DNA of 64,000 bases from M0108 sp044228795. GTDB taxonomy: Bacteria > Pseudomonadota > Gammaproteobacteria > Chromatiales > Chromatiaceae. The position numbers were made by a program, and so were the translations under genes. The DNA is taken from contig JBGAUE010000006.1 of NCBI GenBank assembly GCA_044228795.1, positions 1-64,000 on the forward strand. Direction: 5' to 3'. Below, piece after piece: positions 36,047 to 45,551 of the stretch (position 1 is the first letter of the stretch; each line of letters opens with the position of its first letter). A model generated the notes under the pieces. That model made no database searches, had not been told where the DNA came from, and saw only the letters and a program-made list of their open reading frames with translations.

Positions 36047-36286
36047 ATGCTTTCCGAGCACCACGACATCGATCACGAATTCCCTGAATACCACCAGAAG
36101 CTCGAGGCGCTATGCGCCATCGACGCCGATTTTACCGAACTGGTGCAGCGCCATGATCGCCTCGACGATGAGATCCGCGAGCTTGAGGAACGGGGTCTGC
36201 CCATCGCCGACATGGAAATCGAGGCCATGAAGTTCCGCCGCGCGGAACTTAAAGACGAAATCTACGCCCGCCTGCGCCAGGGTTGA
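36047..36286 (+). CDS. DUF465 (YdcH-like) small helical protein
   Basis: A 79-residue helical protein with the DUF465 pattern HDIDHEFPEY...LEALCAIDADFTELVQRHDRLDDEI and the C-terminal ELKDEIYARLRQ. These small proteins are widespread in proteobacteria and of unknown function. AGAGAGGCG precedes the ATG. Confidence 0.85.
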   Translation: MLSEHHDIDHEFPEYHQKLEALCAIDADFTELVQRHDRLDDEIRELEERGLPIADMEIEAMKFRRAELKDEIYARLRQG

Positions 36287-36757
36287 TGCGCCTGCCCAGG
36301 GGCTCGGCCCCTGGGCTTGGGGACTCTGCTGGCTTGGCCCACGCGGATGTAAGGGTTGGCGTGGAAAGTTCCTGTCTGCCCTCGCCAAAGGGATCCGCAT
36401 CTCTTGATCCAAGCCTTTGGAATCCTCGGGAGGGTCGAGCGTGCCACCCCCCAAGGCGAGGAATATCCCCGAAGAGTAGTAGCGGGTAGGCCTTGGAGAC
36501 AGTATTCTGCGCCATTGGAAGGCTTCACCCGGCAAGGGCGATTTGTTGAGGCCTCATGGAAGTTTGGTTAAATCCAATGAGTGCCTGCCGGGTTGAAAAT
36601 GCATCAAGGCAAGACCTGTGTCCTGTCTTGAGACTTGGAAATATTGCCTGGATGGGGATTTTCAAGGGGTCCGCAATAAACGGCAACTACGGAGGCGCGA
36701 CGCCCGCTCCCCACTCCGTTGTTCGCTACATTTATTCCGCTAGTCGGAGGAAAGTCC
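36287..36757 (+). other. Intergenic leader of the qmo operon
   Basis: 470 bases with no recognisable gene. It starts with a perfect hairpin, GCCCAGGGGC–TCG–GCCCCTGGGC (36294–36316), likely the end of the DUF465 transcript though without a T run. The last part is AT-richer and carries a CGGAGGA ribosome site just before qmoA. The promoter of the qmo operon must lie here; I could not read convincing boxes. Confidence 0.5.
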
Positions 36758-38041
36758 ATGACGGAAGTCGTCGCAACCAATGAGACCATTCTGGTGGTCG
36801 GTGGTGGCATCAGCGGCATGACAGCCGCCCTCGAGGCCGCCGAAACCGGCAAGCAGGTCGTACTCGTTGAAAAGCGTCCTTATCTGGGCGGCCGTGTCTC
36901 CCAACTCTACAAATATTTCCCGAAGCTTTGCTTCCCTACCTGCGGTCTGGAAATCAATCAGCGCCGCGCCAGGACGAATCCCAACCTCCGCGTGCTCACC
37001 ATGGCTGAGGTTACGGGTATCAAGGGCGACAAGGGCAACTATACGGCTACCGTCAAGCTGTCCCCGCGCTACGTCAACGGTAACTGCACCGCCTGCGGCG
37101 ACTGCGAAAAGGCGGTATCGGCAGAGTTTGACGACGAATATAACTACGGTCTTGGCAAGCGCAAGGGCGCTTATCTGCCTTATCGGATGGCCATGCCGAC
37201 CCAGTATGTCATCGACCCCCGCCTCATTGGCACCGAGGAGGCCACTAAGGCCAAGGCGGCATGCAAGTACGACGCCGTCGATTTGGAGATGCAAGAGGAG
37301 ACCCTCGACTTCCCCTGTGGAGCCGTCATCTGGGCCACCGGCTGGCAGCCCTATGATGCCGCCAAGATTCAGCCCTACGGCTATGACCGCTTCCCCAACG
37401 TCATCACTTCCGTCGAATTCGAGCGTCTGGCCGATCCTGCGGGCCCGACCGGTGGCAAACTGGTGCGCCCATCGGATGGCAAGGAGGCGAAAAAGATCGC
37501 CTTCATTCAGTGCGCGGGTTCCCGCGATCGCAACCATTTGCTGCACTGCTCGCGCATTTGCTGCATGGCGAGTCTCAAGCAATGCACCTACGTGTCTGAC
37601 GCCTGGGGCGCGGAGGCCGACGTGAGTGTCTATTACATTGATATGCGCGCCATAGACCGCTTCGAGGATTTTTACGCCAAGGTGCGGGGCATCGAGCAGA
37701 TCAAGTTCATCAAGTCCAAGCCCGCCTCCGTCGTGGCAGATAAGGAGGGTAACCCGGTGGTCCATGGCGTGGACACGGAAGGTTACAAGCGCTTTGCCGA
37801 TACCCATGATTTGGTGGTCTTGGCCGTGGGCATGGAGCCCTCCGTGGACAAGGACAGCTTCCCGGTCGATATCTTCCTCAATCGCGAGGGCTTCATTGAG
37901 GCTGATCCCGGTAATGGCGGCGTCTTCGCAGCGGGTTGCGCCTCGGATGCACTTGATGTGAACCGCGCCGTTCAGCATGCCACCGGCGCGGCGCTTCGCG
38001 CCATCCAGGTCGTCAATGGCGCCGCCGGAGTGGAGGGTTAA
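36758..38041 (+). CDS. qmoA: QmoA, HdrA-like flavoprotein subunit
   Basis: A 427-residue HdrA-type flavoprotein. The FAD glycine motif VGGGISGM lies at residues 14–21, the LGGRVSQL segment is typical, and CTACGDC (C110, C113, C116) probably contributes to an Fe-S ligand set. QmoA is part of the complex that exchanges electrons between adenylylsulfate reductase (AprAB) and the quinone pool; in sulfur oxidisers it would carry electrons away from AprAB. It starts after CGGAGGA. qmoB follows 4 bases after its stop. Confidence 0.88.
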   Translation: MTEVVATNETILVVGGGISGMTAALEAAETGKQVVLVEKRPYLGGRVSQLYKYFPKLCFPTCGLEINQRRARTNPNLRVLTMAEVTGIKGDKGNYTATVKLSPRYVNGNCTACGDCEKAVSAEFDDEYNYGLGKRKGAYLPYRMAMPTQYVIDPRLIGTEEATKAKAACKYDAVDLEMQEETLDFPCGAVIWATGWQPYDAAKIQPYGYDRFPNVITSVEFERLADPAGPTGGKLVRPSDGKEAKKIAFIQCAGSRDRNHLLHCSRICCMASLKQCTYVSDAWGAEADVSVYYIDMRAIDRFEDFYAKVRGIEQIKFIKSKPASVVADKEGNPVVHGVDTEGYKRFADTHDLVVLAVGMEPSVDKDSFPVDIFLNREGFIEADPGNGGVFAAGCASDALDVNRAVQHATGAALRAIQVVNGAAGVEG

Positions 38042-38045
38042 TCAG

Positions 38046-40334
38046 ATGGCAGTAGATAAGAAATTTGCCGGTTACTTGTGCACCGGCTGCGGCATCGGCG
38101 AGCGCCTCGACGCCAAGCAATTGACTATGGTGGCTACCCGTGAGGGCAAGATGGCCTCCTGCAAGTCGCACCCTATGCTCTGCTCCGCCGAGGGCGTCCA
38201 GCTCATCCGTGACGACGTTGCCGCCGGCAATGCGACCCACGTCATGATCGCCGCCTGTTCCCGTCGCGCCAAGATGGAGGCCTTCAACTTCTCCGACGTC
38301 GCTATGTCCCGCGCCAATCTGCGCGAGGGTGTCATCTGGCTGCGCCCGGAGGGTGACGAGCATCAGGAGACCACCCAGGAGATGGCGGATGACTATGTGC
38401 GCATGGCCTGCGCCGAGGTCCGCTTCATGACCGTTCCCACCGGCTCCGGCGAGCAAAGCCTGAACCGCAGCCTGTTGGTGGTGGGCAATGGCGTTACCGC
38501 CATGACCTCAGCCCTAGAGGCCGCCAAGGCCGGCTATAGCGTCCACCTGGTGTGTGACGAAGGTGTGTTGGGTGGCGTCTATAAGGACCTGTATAAGCGC
38601 GTGCCTTTCCGTGCCGCCCCCCAAGGCGTCTCGAATGCCCGCACCGCCGCCCTCCCCCAGCCGGAGGAACCCGGGGTCGCGGCCATGATCGCCGAGGTCG
38701 AGGCTAACCCCCGCATCAGAGTCCATCTTCATGCCAAGGTCACTAAGACCTCCGGCGCCCCCGGTCGCTTTTCCGCCGATATCAGTACCGAATCCGGTGG
38801 CACCGTCACCGAGAACATCGGTGCCATTGTCCAGGCCACCGACTATAAGCCCTACGATGCCAAGCAGTTGCCGGAATTCGCCTACGGTAAGAGCCCGGAT
38901 GTGGTCACTGGCTTCGAGATGGAGAAGCTGGCCAAGGCCGCCAATGGCGGGCCTCTGAAGCGCCCCTCCGACGGTAAGGAAGTCAAGGCGGTAGCCTTCA
39001 TTCAGTGCGCTGGCCAGCGTTCCGATAAGGAAGGGCATCTGCCCTACTGCTCGGGGTTCTGCTGCACTGAGTCCATCAAGCAGGCCATGTACTTCAAGGC
39101 CCAAAACCCGGATTGCGACGCTACCGTCCTGTTCGATGACCTACGCACCCCCGGCGCCGCCGGCGAGGACTTTTACCGCGCTGGCCAGCAGGCACGGGTC
39201 ACCTTCTCCAAGGGCAAGGCCAGCGAGGTGGTGGTCGAAGGGGGCAAATTGACGGTCAAGTTCAAGGATTTGATCCTGAACGAGGACACGGCCATGGAAT
39301 GTGACCTGGTTGTGCTTGCCACTGGCCAGGTACCTAACACAGGGCCGGACCCCTACGCCCAGTTGGCCGTGGACGAGGCCCCTACTGAGGAAGAAAAGGA
39401 GGCCGCTCGCCGGGCCCTGGCGGTCGCGCCACCCTCCATCCTCAACCTCGACTATCGTCAGGGTACCGACCTGCCGCAGCTCAAGAATGGCTTCGTCGAT
39501 TCCCACTTTATCTGTTTCCCCTACGAGACTCGACGCACCGGCATCTACGCCGCCGGTCCTGTGCGCCGGCCCATGGATATGAAGCAGGCTATTGATGATG
39601 CCGCTGGCGCTACCCTCAAGGCCATTCAAGCTGCCGAGAACGCCGCCCTGGGTGCCGGTGCCCTTCCGCGGGTGGGCGATCTCTCTTTCCCGAGCTTCCG
39701 CAAAGAAGGCTGCACCCAGTGCAAGCGCTGTACCGTGGAATGCCCCTTTGGCGCCATCAACGAGGACGAGCAGAGATACCCGCAGTTTAACGAGGCCCGC
39801 TGTCGCCGTTGCGGCACCTGCATGGGTGCCTGTCCCGTACGCGTCATCTCTTTTGAGAACTACTCCATCGAGACTGTTGGCCAGCAAATTAAGGCCGTGG
39901 ACGTGCCGGACGAATTCTCCGAGAAGCCGCGCCTCTTGGTCCTGGCCTGCGAGAATGATGCCTATCCGGCCTTGGATATGGCCGCTCAGGCCGGTGGGGC
40001 CGCGATCAGCCCCTTTGCGCGCGTCATCCCGGTACGTTGTCTCGGTTCGGTGAACCTGAACTGGGTCACGGATGCCCTTAACTCCGGCTATGACGGCATA
40101 ATCCTCATGGGCTGCCGTCGCGATGACGACTACCAGTGCCACTTTGTGCGGGGTTCGAAAATGGCCGCCGAACGCCTGAGCAAGGTCGGCGATACCCTCC
40201 AGCAGCTCAGGCTTGAGACTGAGCGGGTCGTGGTTTACGAGGTTGCCATCACCGACGTTCAGCGCGTGCCTCAGTTGATCAATGACATGGCCGCGACGGT
40301 CGAAAAGATCGGCATGAGCCCCTTCAAGTTCTGA
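38046..40334 (+). CDS. qmoB: QmoB, HdrA/MvhD-like fusion subunit
   Basis: A 762-residue protein. The N-terminal Cys-rich segment (YLCTGCGIGERLD) and HdrA-like flavoprotein core (VVGNGVTAMTSALEAA) are followed near residues 554–600 by two 4Fe-4S ferredoxin motifs (CTQCKRCTVECP and CRRCGTCMGACP). An MvhD-like C-terminal domain begins near residue 630 (LVLACENDAYPALDMAA). This order matches QmoB. It is a cytoplasmic subunit of the AprAB-linked complex with QmoA. Confidence 0.88.
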   Translation: MAVDKKFAGYLCTGCGIGERLDAKQLTMVATREGKMASCKSHPMLCSAEGVQLIRDDVAAGNATHVMIAACSRRAKMEAFNFSDVAMSRANLREGVIWLRPEGDEHQETTQEMADDYVRMACAEVRFMTVPTGSGEQSLNRSLLVVGNGVTAMTSALEAAKAGYSVHLVCDEGVLGGVYKDLYKRVPFRAAPQGVSNARTAALPQPEEPGVAAMIAEVEANPRIRVHLHAKVTKTSGAPGRFSADISTESGGTVTENIGAIVQATDYKPYDAKQLPEFAYGKSPDVVTGFEMEKLAKAANGGPLKRPSDGKEVKAVAFIQCAGQRSDKEGHLPYCSGFCCTESIKQAMYFKAQNPDCDATVLFDDLRTPGAAGEDFYRAGQQARVTFSKGKASEVVVEGGKLTVKFKDLILNEDTAMECDLVVLATGQVPNTGPDPYAQLAVDEAPTEEEKEAARRALAVAPPSILNLDYRQGTDLPQLKNGFVDSHFICFPYETRRTGIYAAGPVRRPMDMKQAIDDAAGATLKAIQAAENAALGAGALPRVGDLSFPSFRKEGCTQCKRCTVECPFGAINEDEQRYPQFNEARCRRCGTCMGACPVRVISFENYSIETVGQQIKAVDVPDEFSEKPRLLVLACENDAYPALDMAAQAGGAAISPFARVIPVRCLGSVNLNWVTDALNSGYDGIILMGCRRDDDYQCHFVRGSKMAAERLSKVGDTLQQLRLETERVVVYEVAITDVQRVPQLINDMAATVEKIGMSPFKF

Positions 40335-40384
40335 CGAGCCTGGGGCGCGCGGCGACCGCGCGCCCCACGAGAGGAATACCGACA

Positions 40385-41011
40385 ATGAGCGATCTGAACA
40401 CCGCGATGATCGAAAGGTATCGCACCAACTTCCTCAAGGAGGTGGAGGCGAATGTCGAGGAAGGCGAGTGGGTCAAGATGTGCATGCAATGCGGCGTGTG
40501 CTCTGGCTCCTGCCCCCTGGGCAAGTTCTGGGCCCACCCCCCGCAGGAAATTTTCATGATGATCCGCGCAGGCAAGCGTGACGAGGTTCTGTCTTCGGAC
40601 TCCATGTGGATGTGCACCTCCTGCTATAACTGCATCGTGCGCTGCCCCCGTGAATTGCCCATCACCCACATCATGCATGGCCTGGCCAGTTACGCCAAGC
40701 GCCTCGGCCTGGTGGCGGCGAATCAGCCTACGGCCAAGTTTGCCCAGCTCTTCTGGAACAATCTCATGAAGAAGGGCCGCGTCAATGAGCTCAAACTTGG
40801 CCTTGCCCTTTACTTCATGAACGGCTTTGGCGAGGGCATCAAGATCGCCCTGAAGAAGCAGAAACTGGGCCTGAATATGGTAAAAACCGGCCGTATGAAC
40901 CCCATGGAAATCCTCGGCGGTCATGCCGTCAAGGATCTGAGCGGCTTCCAGAAGGTCATCCAGAAGGCCCAGGAATTGGAAGACGCCCGTATCGCCAAGC
41001 ACGGCGCTTGA
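40385..41011 (+). CDS. hdrC: HdrC-like iron–sulfur subunit
   Basis: A 208-residue protein with two 4Fe-4S motifs: C33/C36/C39/C43 (CMQCGVCSGSCP) and C77/C80/C83/C87 (CTSCYNCIVRCP). It matches the soluble half of QmoC, but the HdrE-like membrane domain that QmoC normally carries is absent; there are no hydrophobic segments. It passes electrons between QmoAB and the HdrB-like protein encoded 13 bases downstream. Confidence 0.88.
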   Translation: MSDLNTAMIERYRTNFLKEVEANVEEGEWVKMCMQCGVCSGSCPLGKFWAHPPQEIFMMIRAGKRDEVLSSDSMWMCTSCYNCIVRCPRELPITHIMHGLASYAKRLGLVAANQPTAKFAQLFWNNLMKKGRVNELKLGLALYFMNGFGEGIKIALKKQKLGLNMVKTGRMNPMEILGGHAVKDLSGFQKVIQKAQELEDARIAKHGA

Positions 41012-41024
41012 GGAGAAGACACCC

Positions 41025-41924
41025 ATGGCTAAGCGAGAATATTCCTTCTATCCCGGTTGCTCTTCACAGAAGGGTGCCTCCTCCTCCAACTATCTGGTCT
41101 CGGTCCAGGCCATGTGCCAGGAGCTTGAGATCCAGCTCAATGAAATCCCGGACTGGAATTGTTGTGCGGCATCCATCGGCTATGGCGGTGGCGGCGAACT
41201 GCCCCGCCTAACTTTGTCAGCGCGCAACATTGCCCTTTCCGAGCAGCACAACGCCGGTCAGGACATCGTCGCCACCTGTGCCGCCTGCTGGCTTTCCACC
41301 CGCGAGGCCGCAGAGCGCCTACATGAGGACCAATCCCTGCTGGCTGAGTGCAACACCGCGCTGGCGGAGGCCGGTCTCAAGCTCAAGAACCAGACCCCCA
41401 TCAAGCACATGGCGGAAGTTCTCATAGAGGATATCGGTCTCGAAGCGATCGCTGCCAAGGTCAAGAAGCCCCTGGAGGGCATCAAGATTGCGGGCTACGT
41501 AGGCTGCCAGACGAACCGGCCCTTTGGCATCGCCGGTGAGTCCTACGAAAACCCCCAGTATCTCGATAAGCTGGTGGAGGCCTTGGGCGGCGACGCCCTC
41601 CCCGGCTATGAGAAGAAGGTGCAGTGTTGTGGCGGCGCCCTGGCCTTCTCCGAACCCGCCAAGTCCCAGGAAATGGTCAAGGGCATTATCGAGTCTGCCT
41701 ACGACCATGGCGCCGACCTCATCGTTACCCCCTGCCCCGTGTGTCAGATGAACGTTGAGATCTATCAGGATGACATCAACGCCACCTATGGCACCCAGTT
41801 CAAGATGCCCGTGGTCTATTACTCGAACCTGATGGCGGTTGCCTTCGGCCGCAGCGCCAAAGATGCCGCCCTCAATGGCCAGATCATTCCTGCCAAGGCC
41901 CTGGATGAACTGGCGGCCAAGTAG
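41025..41924 (+). CDS. hdrB: HdrB-like CCG-domain subunit
   Basis: A 299-residue protein with two CCG domains. The first has C12, C46/C47 and C85/C88 (NCCAAS, CAACW). The second has GCQTNRP, QCCGGAL and CPVCQMN. These bind the non-cubane iron–sulfur clusters that act on disulfides in HdrB. Together with the HdrC-like protein it replaces the membrane QmoC of sulfate reducers, an arrangement I recall from other bacteria with AprAB-linked Qmo. The electron acceptor is not known here. Confidence 0.88.
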   Translation: MAKREYSFYPGCSSQKGASSSNYLVSVQAMCQELEIQLNEIPDWNCCAASIGYGGGGELPRLTLSARNIALSEQHNAGQDIVATCAACWLSTREAAERLHEDQSLLAECNTALAEAGLKLKNQTPIKHMAEVLIEDIGLEAIAAKVKKPLEGIKIAGYVGCQTNRPFGIAGESYENPQYLDKLVEALGGDALPGYEKKVQCCGGALAFSEPAKSQEMVKGIIESAYDHGADLIVTPCPVCQMNVEIYQDDINATYGTQFKMPVVYYSNLMAVAFGRSAKDAALNGQIIPAKALDELAAK

Positions 41925-41974
41925 CCTGGCGGCGTTAGCCTTCCATCTTTAGGAAGGCTCGCCCCCTGCCCAAT

Positions 41975-42017
41975 CCGTCCGGCCAAGGGTTTCTACCCGG
42001 GCCGGGCGGTTTTTTTT
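41975..42017 (+). terminator. Intrinsic terminator of the qmo operon
   Basis: CCGTCCGGCC (41975–41984) pairs with GGCCGGGCGG (42000–42009), with one G·T pair, and is followed by eight T bases. It is the clearest Rho-independent terminator in the window. Confidence 0.88.
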
Positions 42018-42148
42018 GCCTTATGAGTTGAAGTGCCGCTCGGACGGAGATCGCTGCCATTCAAGATACTGACTGGCATGGCTATCACAGGGAAACTCAT
42101 CGAGGACTGCTATCGATGCCAATCGGATTTCTTGGCATCAAGGGAGAA

Positions 42149-44188
42149 TCATTCCATGTCGAGAAAGGCCCGCCCAAGAAAGGCCGCCATCTGCTCGCGG
42201 GTGACAAGTCCTGCTGGGCAATAGTTGTCATTGGCACAACCGCCCGTAATTTCCAGTTCAGCCAGACGCTTGATGTAGCCGCAGGCCCAAGAGCCGGGGG
42301 AAACGTCATCGAAAGGAGCTATCCCAGCGCAGTAGTTCTGAACTGGCTCCTTCTTTAATGCCCGGACGATAAAGGCTGCCATCTGTTCGCGGGAGACAAG
42401 CCCCGTAGGGCAATAGTTACCGTTGCCACAGCCGCCCGTGATCTTGAGCTCAGCGAGGCGCTTGATATAGCCGCAGGACCAGGCGCCTGGGGAGACATCG
42501 TTGAAGGGTGGTGTCCCGCCACAATAGTTTTGCGGGGGCTCGTTGTCGGCCGCCCGGACCAGGAAAGCGGCCATCTCTTCACGGGTGACGAGCCCTGCCG
42601 GGCAGTAGTTACCATCACCACAGCCACCGGTTATTCCCGCCCTGTAAATGGCATTGATATATTTAGCCGCCCAGCTATTGGGGGAGACATCGTGAAAAGG
42701 AGAATTGAGCCATTTGTAGATTCCTATCTGGTAGGGAATATCGAAGCGTCCGTAGAAGTCACGGCCTAACGGGTTAGCGCAACTGCTAGATCCCCCAAGG
42801 AGGCTGCCAACAAACTGCTGGCCCGCGTTGATAAAGATGCCGGAACCACTGCTGCCGGGCTCGGTGATACCACTTTGCCAGATTACGGAAAAATGGTCCG
42901 CGCCGTCGGCAGTTGCCGAGTTACAAGAAAAAGCACCCAGCCCGGCATCCCAACAGTGCCAATAGGTATCCTGAGATCCGAAGCTGATTTTCTGCAGATC
43001 CCCACCCGGGTGATGAATACCTGTCAGGGCGGTGAGAGGAGCGGGCAGAGACGCAGACCAGCCGGCAAAGACGGCTCCACTTGGAGGCGCTGCCGATAGC
43101 CTCATGAAACTGGTATCCGTGGTCGCGGAGGTATAGAGAAGATCTGCCCCGCCTAAAAGGCTCTGGGAATTGCCCTGAGTGCCACTGTTACAGGCCGTCG
43201 CACGCCAAAACCAAAACGTCTGCAGGCTGGATGCCGCTGTTTGGGTCGAAATACAGTGGTAGGCTGTATAAAAATAGGGAATGTAGGTCTCAGGGTCCGC
43301 ATCGTTGAGTAGGGTCCCGGTGCAGACGTAGGTCGCACCCTCCTTGGTAAATATCATGCGCGCCGTCGCTTTACTTTGCGCGTCCCAGGCGGGAGAACAC
43401 ATGACGTCCAATTCGCAAGGAGCTGCGGCATTTTTCTCTGAGCCCAAAACCCCAAGGGGGGACTGAAAGAGATGAGATAGCTGGGGCAAGGCTATCTCAA
43501 GGTCATCCGGATTGGCGGAGGCTGGTAACTCAAACTCAATGATCGCGGTCTCTCCCTCAATCACTGGGGACCAGAAGGTTCGGGCATCCTCCCCCATCTC
43601 ACCGGCATCCTGGTTTCTTTGCAGGCTGACCTTAATCTGAGCCCCAGTGATTTCCTGGGCCTGGTCCTTGCCGGGGGCGTAGACCCTCATTTTGGCAATA
43701 TCAGGTATGGCGAAGACATGAAGGCCCAAGCGCAGGGCCTGGGCTCCGGGAGAGGTGATACAAAAGCCAAAGGCAAGTCCCCCATCAGCCGTCCAGTCCC
43801 ATGCCTGGCTGGCCCAGAATCCGTCTGGATCCTGTAGTTCCGGAATGGCGCGTTGGAAGCCGATTTTAAGGGGGCCGGGAGCTGCCTAATCAAGTCCGGC
43901 CATGGTCTTGATTTCGGTAGATTCCAGGACTCCGAGTTCGATATGCACCGGCGCCCAAGAAGGAAGGGCGGGTCGGGGTGGGTGGGCTGGGAGTGGAAAA
44001 GAATCAGGCATCTCCGCAGCTCCCAGGCTGGTCTCACTCTGCGCCTGGATCTGACCCGCCTGGACCTGAGTCATGGCAAGGCTGCCAGCTAAGACCAGGA
44101 AAAGGGATCTGGCCAACAAATAAGGGCCCGGCCATGGGATTGTTGGGAAAAGAGGGTAGCCAGGTTCTGTGAGATTGCGAATATTCAT
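42149..44188 (-). pseudogene. Secreted trypsin-like protease with SLH-like repeats, interrupted by one stop codon
   Basis: One reading frame from MNIRNLTEPG (44188) to 42149 is open except for a single in-frame TAG at 43886–43888. Before the stop there is a signal peptide (LLARSLFLVLAGSLA...QAG). After it come a trypsin-like domain (YHC as the His site, TDTSFM as a likely Asp, GSSGSG as the Ser site) and three C-terminal S-layer-homology-like repeats with the recurring GYIKRLAELKITGGCGNGNYCP and REQMAAF pattern. Each repeat has added cysteines. Without the stop the protein would be about 679 residues. A start beyond the stop would lose the secretion signal, so the gene is either dead, a sequencing error, or read through. 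Confidence 0.75.
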
Positions 44189-44218
44189 CAAAAATTTCTC
44201 AGATAGTTCGCGATGCAT

Positions 44219-44619
44219 AAAAATTCAGTAAAGTGGAAAATATGCGAGGTTAATTTGGTCTTGAGTTCGCAGCGACCCCTAGACAAGTATTACCCCTAGA
44301 ATCCACCCAATATCGAACAATATCCTCCAGATTTCTTCCCTGAGGCCATTGCGTTGGCCCGTAAATCAGGCGTTGAACCCTCTGCGATATCACCGCCAAC
44401 ACCCCATAGAGGGACATGATCTTGGCCTATATTAGGGTGGCTGGGTTAGGGGGAATTCGCCGAGCTCAGAGTGTCGAAGGCAGAACACGAAAATGCCATG
44501 ATGCTCATCTCACCGATAGGCCTGTCGCTAAGTTTAACCCCTTTGGCGCTTTTCGCTGAGCCATTGGGGTAATCAGATTGTCTGGGATGTTTGGCTATCT
44601 ACTTAAAGGGGCCCCTACC
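44219..44619. other. Intergenic region, no gene recognised
   Basis: 400 AT-richer bases between divergent genes. It must hold promoters for the protease and VIT1 genes. I found no convincing ORF, RNA gene or riboswitch. Confidence 0.4.
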
Positions 44620-45315
44620 ATGCGACCGATACATCAAGAGCAACACCGTACGGACCGTATCGCCTGGCTGCGCGCCGCGGTATTGGGGGCGAATGACGGG
44701 ATTGTCTCCACTGGCAGCTTGTTGGTTGGAGTTGCCGCTTCTGATGTCCCCCAAACCAGTATCTTAGCCATTGGCATCGCCGGTCTGGTGGCTGGCGCCA
44801 TGTCGATGGCTGCTGGGGAATATGTTTCTGTTCACTCCCAAGCGGACAGTGAAGCCGCCGCACTGGAACAGGAGCGTTCGGAACTTGCCGCAAACTCTAG
44901 CGGTGAGCACCGGGAACTCACAGCCATCTATGTCGGGCGTGGGCTTGATCCGGCTCTGGCAACAGAGGTAGCCACGCAACTCATGGCCCATGACGCACTG
45001 GGTGCGCACGCCCGGGACGAACTCGGTATCTCCGAGGCCTTCAGCGCTCGACCCATCCAGGCCGCACTGGCCTCCGCCATGAGCTTTGCCGTCGGCGCCG
45101 CCCAACCCCTTCTGGTTGCCGCTCTGGCCCCCAGACCCTACCTAATGCCTCTGCTAGCCGGTACCTCTCTGCTATTTCTCGCCGTCCTCGGTGCTTTGGC
45201 GGCACGGGTGGGTGGCGCCGGGATGTTGATAGGCGCCCTGCGTGTCACCTTCTGGGGAGCGCTCGCTATGGCGGTCACGGCCGGGGTTGGCGTCCTGTGG
45301 GGGAACGTGACCTGA
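44620..45315 (+). CDS. VIT1/CCC1-family metal transporter
   Basis: A 231-residue membrane protein of the vacuolar iron transporter family, likely moving Fe2+ or Mn2+ out of the cytoplasm. GANDGIVSTGSLLVGVAAS is the first-helix signature, and GLVAGAMSMAAGEYVSVHSQ is the second. Five hydrophobic helices are visible. The ATG at 44620 is preceded by AAAGGGG; a TTG 14 codons upstream is possible. Confidence 0.88.
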   Translation: MRPIHQEQHRTDRIAWLRAAVLGANDGIVSTGSLLVGVAASDVPQTSILAIGIAGLVAGAMSMAAGEYVSVHSQADSEAAALEQERSELAANSSGEHRELTAIYVGRGLDPALATEVATQLMAHDALGAHARDELGISEAFSARPIQAALASAMSFAVGAAQPLLVAALAPRPYLMPLLAGTSLLFLAVLGALAARVGGAGMLIGALRVTFWGALAMAVTAGVGVLWGNVT

Positions 45316-45551
45316 GCCAATTAAACGCGCCGATCGATATTGGGATAGTCTCCCAGCAAGGGTCTACTGCAGGCACCGGGTCTAGCTATCGAGCCATTAC
45401 CAGGCTCATATTCCCTGCCAGGTTCAAGTGCAGGTATCAAGGTACCCTCTCCGCATCCAACCGTCGATGAACTCATCATTCATATCGATAAACCCGTCGC
45501 ACAACAACAGCTCAGTTCCCACTCCCGAGCTTGTCGATCGACAGACCGGAT

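Noticed and set aside
36740..37978. 412-residue minus-strand ORF
   Set aside because: Complement of qmoA, which has full family motifs.
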